From positions 253,346 to 317,345 of the forward strand of contig DF236956.1 of NCBI GenBank assembly GCA_000708835.1: DNA of 64,000 nucleotides, given 5' to 3'. Position 1 is the first letter of the stretch. The number at the start of each line of letters is the position of its first letter. Position numbers and translations under genes: made by a program. The notes below the pieces were generated by a model. That model ran no database searches, had not been told where the DNA came from, and was given only the letters and a program-made list of their open reading frames with translations. This DNA comes from Klebsormidium nitens (taxonomy: Eukaryota > Streptophyta > Klebsormidiophyceae > Klebsormidiales > Klebsormidiaceae). This document shows, one piece after another, positions 11,001 to 23,184 of the stretch.

Positions 11001-13400
11001 GACAGCGCTCAAGCCTCGCATCTGACGACGAAACTTCCGACGTACAAAAAGGGGGTTGCCTATTGAGAAGCACTTTGAGTACTGGAAAGCCGCGCGGCTG
11101 TTGGATGGGGGCAAGGGGAAAAAGTGGTCCCAAATGTACGTGGGCAAGGTCAAAATGTCAACGCAACACGCTAGGACACGTTGCTGGGCGGAAGATTTGG
11201 AGTCAAGCTGCGACTTTTGTGGCTACGGCTGACGGACCGTATCTCGCAGCGCCGGCTGCAGAGCGACAAAAGCCGAGTGCGCTCTGCGAAACAGGTCGAA
11301 ACAGGAGCGCTTTGCAAAACATCTCAGATCGATCACTTCCTTCAAACTTGCCGGGGGCGCGATTCTCGTAGTGAGGAGTTGTCAAAAGGACTGAAGTGAG
11401 CCAAAGAAGGAACGCTTTGCGTAGACTAGGTGAACTTTCACTTAAGGCTCACTGAGGGACCTGCGATGAAGTCCGGCCAGTCCTTCTCATTGGGACTCTT
11501 CATTTAGACGTCGCAGCCTGAGGACACGTCTGTGCCAGCGGCTTTCTGAGTCGGAAACACACGACGACAATCGCGCCCTGCACGGAGTTCTCTGAAACGC
11601 GACGATAATGTGCATAATCTTTTGTAGGCAATGTAGATGTAGACACCCACGCCCTCTTGGGATCACACTTTCTTTTTTAAACAATTGTTAGCATGATCAA
11701 GGACGTACGACTCGGTGAAGACAAAGCCTCGTGATGTAAATCCGGTCAGACAAACCTTTTAAATGGGTACTCCCTACCGTCTGGAATCAATCCTTGAAGC
11801 GGTCACTGGCGTCAAATGATGACATACGTCTCTTGCCAGCGGACCAGGCAATTTGAAGTAGTCACAGGCACTGAGCGCTAGCAGCACTTTAACCCATGCA
11901 AATGGTGGAAAGGAAAGAAACCAGTGAACGTCCGTCCGTCCGTCGCACAAACATGGCGAGCTAACAGGTCCGAGGCTTTTCTAACAGGCAAGATTTTTGG
12001 CATTCGTACGCGGGATTGACATTTAAGCTGGACTCATCGGAAACGTTTGTCGCGATGCCCAATTCCGTGCCCCCGAAAACGGGGAAAAAGTGTTGAGCGG
12101 GTGAAAGTGAAGCTGCTGCAGCACGATTGACGAACAAGAGGATTGTCTTGAAGGGTCGATCGTCCAAAGCCACTGAAAAATGGTCCAAGTGCGAGAGAGG
12201 TGGCGTCCGACCTAATATTCCTTCACGATATATCATTGGTACGGGCGAGATCAAGCGGTAGTCACAGCCAGTACTCGACTTGTCCGTTCAAACAGACCCG
12301 GCGCTCCCGCCAAACACTTGGTGTTGACTCTCAGCAAATCAGACTCTCGAAAGGTGCAAATGAATCATAAGATGCTGGCAAAAGGAAGGCGACGAGAGCG
12401 GGCAAGAAGGCTTGCCGGACTCAAAGCAGCTCTAAATCCGTCCGCAAACACAAAACACAAAACACAAAACACAAAACACAAAACACAAAACACAAAACAC
12501 AAAACACAAAACACAAAACACAAAACACAAAACACAAAACACAAAACACAAAACACAAAACACAAAACACAAAACGGTAAGGCGTCGAGACCGTCAGGGA
12601 GCTCTTGATTGGGAGTTTGGAGCGAGTCATGGCACAAACGGGGTCGTCACTGTCCAAGTTTCAAATTTCGCAATTACAAAAGCCTGAGCGCAACTTCATA
12701 CGTCGAAGTTTGCGTCAGCAGAATTACAGTGGTGCTCGCTCGACAGAGTACATCAGGAAAGCTCGATAACCAGCAGACGAGAAATTTACTTATATGCAAT
12801 CCAGGAGTTTTGGGTAAAAGACTTGCGAAGAGCGCTTGTCTAAGCAACCGCTCAAGAATCCAGACAGCGCGTCGCTTAGTCAATCGAGGCATCAGAGCAT
12901 ATGCTGCCAGCCTCCTCTTCACTTGATTGGTCCAACAGCGCCACGACGCGATTCAAAGCCCGAGAATCTCTGCGCCTGAAACGCCTCAACTTCCAGGACT
13001 GCCCAGTTGGAACGCTCGCACATCGAGACGAGCAAATAGCGAACCGGACATGAAGGCTCCTTCGTCTCGATGATAACTTGACATTCATCTGAAGATATGG
13101 CGATATAATTGCGTAAGCTTGTTCTTTGCAAGCATGCCCGCCACGTAGTCGAGAACATACGTACGAAGTCCCGAAGGTACAGCGGATTCAAAATCGAAGC
13201 AGCCAAGCTCATCAGGCAACCAGAGCGGGACGGCACAAATCGCAGCTCTGAGCTTGAAGGCAAACCGTACAGATCAAAAGTGGAACATGATCCGACAACG
13301 TATGGCTTACTCTACTTACACACTAGCTTGCGGTTGAACTTAATGACAAAGAGCATCCTGGTCGACTATGCCCTCTGTCATCTGCGCCACGGCGGTAGTT
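8001..13400. other. Gene-poor region with scattered satellite relics
   Basis: I see no supportable gene. Reading frames are short, overlap on both strands and resemble no family I know. Isolated relics of the satellite unit occur near 8607, 10049, 12258 and 12640. The only simple repeat of note is the heptamer tract at 12445-12575. Confidence 0.6.
12445..12575. repeat. Heptamer microsatellite (CACAAAA)n, about 18 copies
   Basis: A near-perfect 7-bp unit CACAAAA runs for 131 bp. Because 7 is not a multiple of 3 it stays open in several frames on both strands, which creates artificial KHKTQNT-type and CVLCFVF-type reading frames. These should not be annotated as proteins. Confidence 0.95.
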
Positions 13401-13731
13401 CCTAAAAAGGGGAATGTCTCGGACATCAAAGGGTGCGCTCCACCTCAATAACCACTTGTTACTCCACTCTAACCTTACCCAGACGACCTTAAACTAGACC
13501 ACTTCCACTCGATTCAAATACCGATGCCAGCTCAAGCTACGAGCCTCCTCCGCATCGTAGCCATTCCCAAGAGCCGGGTCGACCAATTTTAGGATTCTCC
13601 CCCCCTAACCCATATCCGTCGCCACTTTGAGGGGCCGCTCCACCCCTTCGCTCTCGAGCTGGTGTACCAATGGGTGCCCGCTGGTTAGCTCCAACGAAAG
13701 CACACCAAATATATACAGATCACATCACATC

Positions 13732-15735
13732 TCAGTACCCTAAGATGGCCACAGCTAGGAGAGAAGCAGCTCCAGCAGCAACCGCACCAACAATAGGTCC
13801 AACTGGAGGGGGTGGTGACGTTGAAGAAGGAGGGGATGGTGACCATGAAGAAGGTGGGACAGCTCCACATAATGAGCTGTAACCACAATTGTTGCAGACC
13901 AACTCCAGGTTTCCAGGACTGAAACTACTGCGGTAGAAGCGGCAGAAACTTGGAGGTATTGGCCCGGAGAGGTTGTTGCCGGAGATCTTGAGTTCGGTAA
14001 GGCTGGTCAAATTGTTGAGCTCCGGGGGGATAGGCCCAAAGAAGTTGTTGTGGGAGAGGTCCAAGGAGGTGAGTTTGGTCAGGCTGCCGATTTCGGGGGG
14101 AATGGGCCCAGAGAGGTTGTTGTGGGAGAGGTCCAAGGAGGTGAGGTTGGTCAGGCTGCCGATTTCGGGGGGAATGGGCCCAGAGAGGTTGTTGTGGGAG
14201 NNNNNNNNNNNNNNNNNNNNNNNNNNNNNNNNNNNNNNNNNNNNNNNNNNNNNNNNNNNNNNNNNNNNNNNNNNNNNNNNNNNNNNNNNNNNNNNNNNNN
14301 NNNNNNNNNNNNNNNNNNNNNNNNNNNNNNNNNNNNNNNNNNNNNNNNNNNNNNNNNNNNNNNNNNNNNNNNNNNNNNNNNNNNNNNNNNNNNNNNNNNN
14401 NNNNNNNNNNNNNNNNNNNNNNNNNNNNNNNNNNNNNNNNNNNNNNNNNNNNNNNNNNNNNNNNNNNNNNNNNNNNNNNNNNNNNNNNNNNNNNNNNNNN
14501 NNNNNNNNNNNNNNNNNNNNNNNNNNNNNNNNNNNNNNNNNNNNNNNNNNNNNNNNNNNNNNNNNNNNNNNNNNNNNNNNNNNNNNNNNNNNNNNNNNNN
14601 NNNNNNNNNNNNNNNNNNNNNNNNNNNNNNNNNNNNNNNNNNNNNNNNNNNNNNNNNNNNNNNNNNNNNNNNNNNNNNNNNNNNNNNNNNNNNNNNNNNN
14701 NNNNNNNNNNNNNNNNNNNNNNNNNNNNNNNNNNNNNNNNNNNNNNNNNNNNNNNNNNNNNNNNNNNNNNNNNNNNNNNNNNNNNNNNNNNNNNNNNNNN
14801 NNNNNNNNNNNNNNNNNNNNNNNNNNNNNNNNCGGGGGGATGGGCCCGGAGAGGTCGTTGTGGCCGAGGGACAAGTCGGTGAGGTTTGTAAGGCTGCCGA
14901 GCTCTGGGGGGATGGGCCCGGAGAGGTCGTTGCGGTGGAGGTACAAGTCGGCGAGGTTGATAAGGCTGCCAAGCTCTGGGGGGATGGGCCTGGAGAGCTT
15001 GTTGCCGGAGAGGTACAAGCCGGCGAGGTTGATCAGGCTGCCGAGCTCCGGAGGGATGGGACCGGAGAAGTTGTTGGAACGGAGGTCCACGTAAGTGAGG
15101 TTGGTCAGGCTGCCAAGCTCCGGGGGGATGGGCCCGGAGACATTGGTGTATATGATGGAAAAGCCGGGGAGATTGGTCAGGCTGCCGAGCTCCGGGGGGA
15201 CGGGCCCGGAGAGGTCGTTGAAGGAGATGTCCAAGTCGGCGAGGTTGGTCAGGCTGCCGAGCTCCGGGGGGATGGGCCCGGAGAGGCCGCTGGAGGCGAG
15301 GTGCAAGCCAGTGAGGTTGGTCAGGCTGCCGAGCTCCCGGGGGATGGGCCCGGAGAGGCGGTTGTAGGTGAGGTCCAAGTCACGGAGGTTGGTCAGGCTG
15401 CCGAGCTCCGGGGGGATGGGCCCGGAGAGCTTGTTGTTGGAGAGGTCCAAGTAAATCAGGTTGGTCAGGCTGCCAAGCTCCGGGGGGATGGGCCCGGAAA
15501 GGTTGTTATAGGCAAGGACCAAGCTGTAGTCGAGGTTGATCAGGCTGCCGAGCTCGGGTGGGATGGGACCTGACAATCCCTTAAATGATAATGAAATACT
15601 ACTTTGATTCTCAAGGGGGCCCTCGACCAGACTGCCAATCTGCTCAATAGTGGACGCATGAACACCACTCTTGAGCCCGCACTCATACAAGATCACCAGG
15701 ATTAGCATCCTCACAAACAGGTTTGGTGCATCCAT
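13732..15735 (-). CDS. Plant-type LRR receptor-like protein, interrupted by an assembly gap
   Basis: One exon on the minus strand reads from ATG to TGA. The N-terminus is hydrophobic (LFVRMLILVILYECG), consistent with a secretion signal. Ten full 24-residue repeats of the type LSGPIPPELGSLTNLxxLDL follow, then the gap, then three more, a Cys-containing cap (VCNNCGYSSLC), a Ser/Pro linker and a final hydrophobic helix ending IVGAVAAGAASLLAVAILGY. Such repeats are extracellular recognition domains in plant-type receptor-like proteins; the ligand is unknown. Flanks are in one frame, but the distance across the gap is 222 residues, or 9.25 repeats, so the N count is probably only an estimate. The protein stops inside or just after the membrane helix with no kinase. 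A GTACTGAG donor-like site overlaps the last codons, so a downstream exon cannot be excluded, although no kinase is visible nearby. Confidence 0.88.
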   Translation of the reverse strand: MDAPNLFVRMLILVILYECGLKSGVHASTIEQIGSLVEGPLENQSSISLSFKGLSGPIPPELGSLINLDYSLVLAYNNLSGPIPPELGSLTNLIYLDLSNNKLSGPIPPELGSLTNLRDLDLTYNRLSGPIPRELGSLTNLTGLHLASSGLSGPIPPELGSLTNLADLDISFNDLSGPVPPELGSLTNLPGFSIIYTNVSGPIPPELGSLTNLTYVDLRSNNFSGPIPPELGSLINLAGLYLSGNKLSRPIPPELGSLINLADLYLHRNDLSGPIPPELGSLTNLTDLSLGHNDLSGPIPPXXXXXXXXXXXXXXXXXXXXXXXXXXXXXXXXXXXXXXXXXXXXXXXXXXXXXXXXXXXXXXXXXXXXXXXXXXXXXXXXXXXXXXXXXXXXXXXXXXXXXXXXXXXXXXXXXXXXXXXXXXXXXXXXXXXXXXXXXXXXXXXXXXXXXXXXXXXXXXXXXXXXXXXXXXXXXXXXXXXXXXXXXXXXXXXXXXXXXXXXXXXXXXXXXXXSHNNLSGPIPPEIGSLTNLTSLDLSHNNLSGPIPPEIGSLTKLTSLDLSHNNFFGPIPPELNNLTSLTELKISGNNLSGPIPPSFCRFYRSSFSPGNLELVCNNCGYSSLCGAVPPSSWSPSPPSSTSPPPPVGPIVGAVAAGAASLLAVAILGY
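14201..14832. other. Assembly gap (632 N) inside the LRR gene
   Basis: The run of Ns falls within the LRR repeats, the part most prone to assembly collapse because neighbouring repeats are nearly identical at DNA level. The true number of missing repeats is unknown; about nine would fit the stated size. Confidence 0.99.
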
Positions 15736-16710
15736 AGCGAACTGCTCATGTGCCTTCCAGTAATCAGGGTGTCAACCTGCGAAAAGAAGACACTGCCAGT
15801 CAAGTGGGGTTGCTTGGCTTTCAAGAGTTGGAAGGATAATTCTGCAGACGGTCTCTTTCTGGAAGGCGTTCCGTAGGTTTCTAATTTGGCTAATGTAGAA
15901 CATCGATGGATACCTCAGCCCGATAGCCTGCACATATTACAATGTCAAGCTAGACTCTGGCACCATACCACCCTAAAAAGATTGAATCGCGCAAAGGATC
16001 CTCCTCTCTGCCCTAAGCTTCCGGCTCCTTCTTTTGCTCACTGCGCCTCTTCAACACAAGTGCTCAGCATGGAAAGCATCGCAATATCAACCAATGCAGG
16101 CAACATGCAATAGCAACCCGGACTTCCGAGCTGACAGTATAAACGGCAAAATGTAAAGAGTCACCTTTGTGGTTCCTGCACCAACCAACTTCAGTGCAGT
16201 CCTGCGCTGTTGCCTGTGATTGCAGAGGGGCACGACCAGCTCGTGCACCAATGCCCATAAAGCAGCCACACGCGGAGCATTCAAACGATAGAGCTGGCAC
16301 AACTCTAATCAAGGTCAGCCCTAGTGCCTCAGTTCCACGTCTGCTGTTCTAGTACCCCGTTCCAAAGCAGTTTACAAGTTCCTGGAACCGGCGAGGGTGT
16401 AGGCTCTCGGTGCGTTCCATTCCGGACATGACCTTTCTACCACTGCCAGGTAATGCGGAATCCCTCTCCAACAGTGGCAATCGGATATTGAACTGCGCGG
16501 TCTCGAACAACCGTCTTTCTCGGAAATGTCGGTCAAGAGACCGCAAGCAAAGATTGCCACGTTTCAATCATTTATAATAATCATTACAAGCCTCTGCGCA
16601 ATAGTTTTTTGACTCCAGGTGGCAGGCGGGGGTTCTGTGATGTGACGTGTCCGTCTGTGTAGAAACAAGTCGGGATGTTGACATGACGACATGGTCCACA
16701 TGCTATGTTG

Positions 16711-16754
16711 CAAAGGTCAAAGCCTAAAGGTCAAAGGTCAAAGGTCAAAGGTCC
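16711..16754. repeat. Heptamer repeat (AAAGGTC)n
   Basis: Five to six copies of a 7-bp unit AAAGGTC with one imperfect copy near the start. Confidence 0.85.
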
Positions 16755-16853
16755 CCTCCCAATGCTTTTGCACGATCTTGTGACTTCCTGCGTCACATAT
16801 TTTGATGGTCACTTTTGATCAAGTGTGACTTTTGCGGTGGTAGCTCTGCTGGG

Positions 16854-16888
16854 CAAAGCTTGTGGGAGTCCGACTCCCACAAGCTTTG
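16854..16888. repeat. Perfect 35-bp palindrome, 17-bp arms
   Basis: The left arm CAAAGCTTGTGGGAGTC and its exact reverse complement GACTCCCACAAGCTTTG are separated by a single C. Perfect arms stand out in a region where other repeats are heavily decayed. It could form a cruciform or a strong hairpin if transcribed. There is no gene close enough to suggest a terminator. Confidence 0.9.
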
Positions 16889-18162
16889 ACGGTCGCAGAA
16901 TACTTTTCTGCTTTTCTCGGGACTTAGCCAAAGTAGAGCTTAGGTTTGCAACTTATCAACTTACTACAAACAACAGAAGGAAAGAACTCAAACCCTCCCC
17001 GGACTCAAACGAGACTCAAACTAACTATCATAACTACAGTGTAGTCAGTTAGCAAGACCTTTCATTGAATTGGATGCCGCTTTGAGGACATCGTCCATTT
17101 CTGCTTCTTGGCATGTGGATTATTCATGATTCTCATGGTATTTTATAATCACCATGCCATTTATCGGAGTGCTATTTCGTATTGAAGCATGAAAGACGGA
17201 ACAAATGTCCGACTTGTTCTTCAGAGAGACAGACAAGATTTTTCTTGCTATCTTGGGGACCGCAGGTGGTGAGAATGCTTCCGGCTCTGCCATTCGTATC
17301 ATTGATATCATAGCCTTCGGCACATCAATCTATTCAATATATTACAAGTTGCCAAGAGGGCATGGACGCAAAACTGTCTCACTCGCCCCGTGATTGCGAG
17401 TGGAAAGGAGCAAACATGTGTAGGATGGCTTGTCATGTATATGTCTGCTCTTTTCCGGTAAGTTAGCCAATTCATGATATTCCGTTACAGTCCTCAACGC
17501 GTGGCTAGCGCTCGTGTTTGTCGCCAGCGCGTGCCAGCGTGTGCAGAGAGTGTGCCGCCGTGATCAAACCTGCTGTAGACTCATATTTATTCCCCCCCAA
17601 AAAAGTCACGGTACGTCTAGCAAAAACACCGCGTTGGACCCCCGCTGGACATCCCAAAATTTGCTCGCCATCAGCTAGGCCAAAATGAGCCAGGGGCCGA
17701 AGAGCTGCCGGGAGTTCAGGAGTTAGCGTGGTTCTTAAAAAAGGAGCGGTGCTGGAATCAAAGCATCTCGCACCGTACGGGAAAAGAGATGCAAGCCTGA
17801 AACTCGAGCCGGAGACGCAGCGCGCCTCAAGTACTGCAACCTGGAGATGAAAAAGAGAGGAAAAAGACAGGACCCATCGAACGGATAAACCGGCCATATA
17901 ACATGCTTCTTGGAAAAGGCATGCATCCTTTGAAGGATGGGATCTGACTCGGAACACGAAACGTGAGACCTCAAAGCGTGTTGAAGCGCTCACAACGTCT
18001 GGTATCGATGCCCCACCAAACGTCGCCGGCATGTTAAATCACTACTTAGCTAAGTAGGGAAGCATAACGAACTCAGATTAAGGTGGAAAGGTGAAAGCGG
18101 ACAAGCGACGACACCTGAAGATCGCTCAACGCAACGGACCTGACAAAGACAGGCACAACAGC

Positions 18163-18205
18163 GGTTTTAGGGTTTTAGGGTTTTAGGGTTTTGGGTTTTT
18201 GGGTT
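18163..18205. repeat. Interstitial telomere-like tract (GGTTTTAG)n
   Basis: Three to four octamers of TTTTAGGG decay into TTTTGGG and TTTTTGGG variants. TTTTAGGG is the known telomere repeat of Chlamydomonas and some other green algae. The tract is short, lies inside the scaffold and is flanked by ordinary sequence, so it is interstitial. Confidence 0.75.
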
Positions 18206-18349
18206 GCGGATGTGCGGGGTACACTTTTGAGCTAGAACGTGGTGGGTTGAAAGGCTGGCGAAAGCAGCTTTCATGAGCGACATGGGGCACCAAGCGGACG
18301 CCCAAACACGTCTGGTATCAGATCCACTATGTATACATCTGAAACAACC

Positions 18350-18885
18350 AAGGTCTCAACCAAGGTCTCAGGAGCGGCTCCCACAGTCAAGGGTCGATCA
18401 GATAAATTGGCTTTACCGAACCTGGTAATCGTTTCAAGATGTTTTCAGCATCCATGCGATTGATAGAATGCCCAACAGGACTCTTGAATTACTCTTTGAG
18501 CATCCGGTGTGAGTAACCCAGCTCCCAACGAGGCCTGACAGTAAATCAAGCATGTTACATGATCACAAGAAACTTCAAACTCAACGGTTTCAAGTTACTA
18601 CCATGTTGTAGCGGCCTGCGCGGTCGCTTCGGCATAAGCACAAACCCACGAGCTTTACAGCGTCGGTAGTCCATCAACTTAAAGAGAAGCAACATACACA
18701 CAAGTGGGTGGGGCTACGCGCTAGCGGCATCGTCCTGACGGTAGAAATTACGTTCGTGGGTATGATCGAAGGAAGATATTGACAGCGCATGTGAAGCAGC
18801 GTATGCACTGGCATCGGAGAAGAAAAGAAGGTACTGCAAATGGCTCAAAGAAGACCAGCCGTACAGTCGTCACTGCCACGGTTTA
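18350..18885. repeat. Diverged long repeat, copy A
   Basis: This segment matches 23695-24230 in the same order. Anchors are GTCTCAGGAGCGGCTCC (18365), AGCTCCCAACGAGGCCTGAC (about 18521), GCGCGGTCGC (about 18617), GAAGCAACATACACACAAGT (about 18686) and GTCGTCACTGCCAC (18868). All recur about 5.34-5.35 kb downstream. It is non-coding. Confidence 0.6.
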
Positions 18886-21800
18886 CTGCCTGTGAGAGGG
18901 CAACCCACCATACAGCGCGTCTTCGAGTCTTCAAACGGCGGCCTCCAAGCCTCCGCACCAGACTGTTGCAGGTATCGCATAATAGATATAAAGGTACAGA
19001 TCGAACCAGGAATTTACATCATCAAACGTCATTGGGGTAGATGCTATTGTGAAGTTGAACAAGAATTAGAAGCAAAGTCTTCCAGAACAACGTGCGGTCA
19101 AGGAGCAAGCAACCTTGAGCAATGAGGTGTGAGACAGCAGGCCGGCCACATGAATGGAGCCCGCCAAGAAGACCGAATCCTATAAGTTGGCGGAGTCTGC
19201 GTAAACGTCGGAAAAGAAGGACTGGCTCAGGGCTTGGAGACACTATCCGGAAAACATGTCCTCTCAGTATAGCTCCAAAACCTGCCGCCGAGCTCCTCTT
19301 CCGGACGTCCTTGGAAGACGGGTGCAAAGAGTACATTCTGTCGACGACGAGGTTGGGCTTTACTCAGCAAACGATTTCCATCAGGAACTTCGGAAACACT
19401 CAATACTTTTCAAGAGGCTTAAGAATGCAGGCGAAGTCCTTCTCGAGCCGGGGTCCTGAAAGAAGGCTGGGGCGGACGGGCTGTCGTCAGTACCCCGGGA
19501 CTGACGACAATCTCATCGAACTGGCACAACGGTCCTTGGCAGGACCACCGGGGTATTCTTTCAACCGCGGCGACTCGAAAGTCCAAGGGCAGATTTGGTG
19601 TGTCGCCGAAGTTGAGCGTTCACGACCCACTAGCTTTGGTATGCGCTGCGTATAAACAGCGGCGTCATAACGTGGCAGAAGACCAAAGAGCTACACAAAA
19701 GACCCAGACAGACCATACCGTAAATGAATGGATCCACAGAGTTGTTGGCAAAAGTTTTCCGCGGATGGCGTCTGAAGTAGACACGGTTTGGCCAGAATAC
19801 AACCATGCACGCTTTCCTCATAGCCACAGTCGCAGTTTGGCCTAGAAACATGAATGGGTGCACTAGAAGAGGAATGTTATCGCGCACTTTTGAGCTCTCA
19901 GATGGAAAAACTAGGTCTGCGGGGTTTGAAGACAGGCAGAGAGCCTTGAGTCCGGGGCGAACCATACACGACTCAGAGATTGGGAGCGAGTGGTGCCGAG
20001 CCCGCATTGCATTTCTCCGCACTGAAACGAGCAGATCGGACGGGTGACAGAGAATCTACTTCAGTCAGTAATGGTACTCTTATGGGCTCATTTGTTCCCA
20101 AGAACTCGAACGCCTCCACACGACTGAAATACACAACGGGTAGCATCCGAAGACCCAAGGCAAGCAACTGGCCAGACTGGTAGGTGACCAAGGAGTCGTC
20201 ACAGACACCGTTGGTCTCGTTCGCTATACTGAAACATGTCAGAAAACTTTCAAAAGCTGCAACACCTGTAAACTGCACGCAAGAAAAATGAAGAAACAAC
20301 CATCAAGAGCCACAAGCAGGGTATGTCAAAGTCAGAATATGGAGCATTGACGGTGACAGAACCAATGTTATTACCAGCCGGAAAGAAATGCAGATTTGAC
20401 ACTGCAGGCAAAAAAGCCGGGGCTGAAAACTGGAAGTTGCAGTCTGGACGTAAGATACAGAGAAGCCTAATTGGTTGAAACGCGGCTGAACAATATGCTA
20501 GACCCTATCGACCTTGGTCTCTGGTAGACGAAATACAGGTGAATACAGGTGGCGTCCGAAGTGCGACGAAAAAGGAACATGGCCGTAAGGCCAGGCTATC
20601 GTCATAGCCACAGTCGACTTCTGACCCAGACAAACTGAGCACAGGAAGGAAGATCTTCAAAGAACATTCCCAACGTTCCAAATGAGCAAATCAAATGCTG
20701 CGGGGTTTGACGGACAAAGAAGGAGCTCCGCTTCAGAGCCCAATCCAGAACGTCTTCACGACTAGAAACCTGGCTGATGCAACGCCCGCAGAGAGAGTAC
20801 GCAGACGGACCAATCCGAGCGCGCGAAATCAACAGAGTTACTATGGTTAACCACGGTAGTCCTTCAGACTCAAAACCGAGAAGTTCGCGCACTGCCCGCA
20901 CGAGATCTAAGATCAGAACGGATGCTATTTGGAATTTATACAAGCAAAACGCTGGCCCTAAAGGTGACCAGGCAGTCGTCACAGCCACCGCTGGAATGGT
21001 CGTAATTAAGGGAGTGTGTTTCGACGTGAACAGCAAAACTTATTTGGCGCACACCGAGCTTTAATGTTGCACCAGAGATTGCGGAAAGAGGAATGCCAAG
21101 AAATCGACCAGCGAAAGCCGCCCACGATCTTACAAGCAGGGGGTTTGAATTCAGGATGATCAGGACACTTGATGGTGTTGGAACCATGGAACAAACCAAT
21201 CGGAAGAGATGCGCGTTTGACAGTGCAACCAACAAGGCAAGGGCCTACAAGTTGGATCAACCGCATTCTGGACCGTGAGACACAAACAAGCCGAGAAAGT
21301 TGGAAGACGGCGGGATAACAGGCTATTTCGTATCGACCCTGATGCTGGGGGAAATCTGCTGACTAAAAGACGTGAAACATACTCGCCCACGATACCTAGT
21401 ACGTCCGGATGTTCCGCGGGATCCAGAATCCTCTCTCGAACTAAAGCAGCGAAATATATGAGAGGTGGAAGCAAAATCGTTGAGCGTTGTCACTTTGGTG
21501 CTCGCTCTCCCCAACAGACCAGTTCGTGAGGCTTAACCGTGTGATGCGGAACAAGACAAACCTCCTTAAGAGTAGGGCTTGTTGAAATGTGCCAGAGTGG
21601 GGCCTCCTGGAGCGTGGCTGCGTGCGATGCCCGGGCGGAGCACAAGCAGGTTGTTGTGATTGAGTCGGTGCTGAAGTTCAGGCTCCGGACATTAGCAGCA
21701 AAAATGTGAAATCCTGGGGCCCATCTGAAGATGGAAAGGTGGCAAAACCAACCTTTCATTAGCGACACGTGGCGGTCAAGCAACCCCGGACAAGAATGCG

Positions 21801-23115
21801 GTCGGGCGTCAGAACCGCGATGAAAGTCTTCCTGAGTCAACCGGGAACCTCAGTAGTGGTTAATCATGGCCCTCGTTCATCTAACGAGGTGATTGTCTCC
21901 CATTACGTGTAGCAGATCGAAGCTACGAGTAAACATGCAATTGTAAGTGAGCCTGACAGGAAAAGTAGGACCCTTTCAAGGTGTTCTTGAAAACGCGGTG
22001 TGCTTCGCTGACAAGGTCGTGCAGAAACCGACTATGCTTGCAGAGCGACGACTGAACATGGCGGTTTGCGCGCCGCTTCGGCAAGAGCAGGTAGTCACAG
22101 GCCCCTCGTAGCAATGAATTATAATCCTGCAACAAGTTTCCAAGCAAGACAAGCAAGTCCTGATTGGGCCACGAAGCGGCATCTTCCTGAGGGGAGACAT
22201 TTACGCATTTATGACGGAACAAAGATTCTCTATGACGATCAAATGAAACTGAGCAACCGTTTTTGGCGCACCGTATGTGGCATCGGAAATGTCGGCGGTG
22301 TACCAATGGCCCGAAATGAGACCAACCCAAGCAGTCATCACAGCCACTGGCAACTACTTACGATTGGTCTGCTCACCAACAGCGAGCGGCGTAAACCTCT
22401 ACGGCCTCACTAGGCTTTCTCGAGCACTGCACACGAAATGCGGAGGCACCTGAAGCTAGCCAGCCAGATCCCCGCATTCGAAGACCAGCACATCAGACAA
22501 ACAATGCTTTGTACCAGAAAGTTGACCTCAAGCTGGATACACCCACGTTTAAAACAACGAGGGCTCGAGGAGCGAGCAAGCTGAGTGGCTTGTGAGACAG
22601 GACGGCCCAATCAATAGAGGCCATGCAAGGTGGACTGGAATTTGAAAGGCGATATGGTTTTTCGTTCAAAAGAAGAAGTTGGCTCGGGATGAGGAGGTAC
22701 GATTTCAAAGTGGGCGCGCTAGAAGCATTTTCATAAGTGCAGCTTGATCCTCCTTCGGGGTTCCTGAAAGGCGGTATGGTTCCTAAAGTTGTCGTACTGA
22801 GATTGGGCTTGACGTACAAAGGCCGACGGGAAGACGCCCACTTTCGACAAGTTGAGGACGTTAGCATCCAATAAGGACACAGCCGGCACGGTGTCAGTGT
22901 GGCCCTTGAGGTGGCCAAGCACTCATCACAGCCACCGTTGGGTTGATAGACTTAGTAGCCATGTCTCCACCCCCGATATCAAGCGTTACACGCAAGAGGA
23001 TTGAAAGGCCCTAATACTTGGAAACCCTCTTAAAAGCTTGCAAAATGAGAAACTGCAGAGGAAAAGCAACCAGCCAAACCCGCCACAGTTGCACGCAAAA
23101 GACTTTCTGAGCAAG

Positions 23116-23184
23116 GATATGGAGCAGTAACGGAGGTGAATATGGAGCAGTAACGGAGGTGAATATGGAGCAGTAACGGAGGTG
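23116..23184. repeat. Three copies of a 23-bp tandem repeat
   Basis: Three nearly identical units containing ATATGGAGCAGTAACGGAGG lie end to end. The near identity shows a recent local duplication in otherwise decayed DNA. Confidence 0.9.

Noticed and set aside
12318-12608. Protein rich in KHKTQNT repeats
   Set aside because: It arises from the heptamer microsatellite; the opposite strand gives an equally long artefact frame.
13000-13731. Kinase exon for the LRR gene
   Set aside because: No kinase motifs are visible on the minus strand in this interval.
17505-18032. 175-codon minus-strand frame
   Set aside because: No family resemblance, no splice-linked neighbour and composition like random sequence.
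18163-18205. True chromosome end
   Set aside because: The tract is only about 40 bp and lies inside the scaffold with ordinary DNA on both sides.
19122-19655. 177-codon plus-strand frame
   Set aside because: No recognisable domain, and it lies in a zone of satellite relics.
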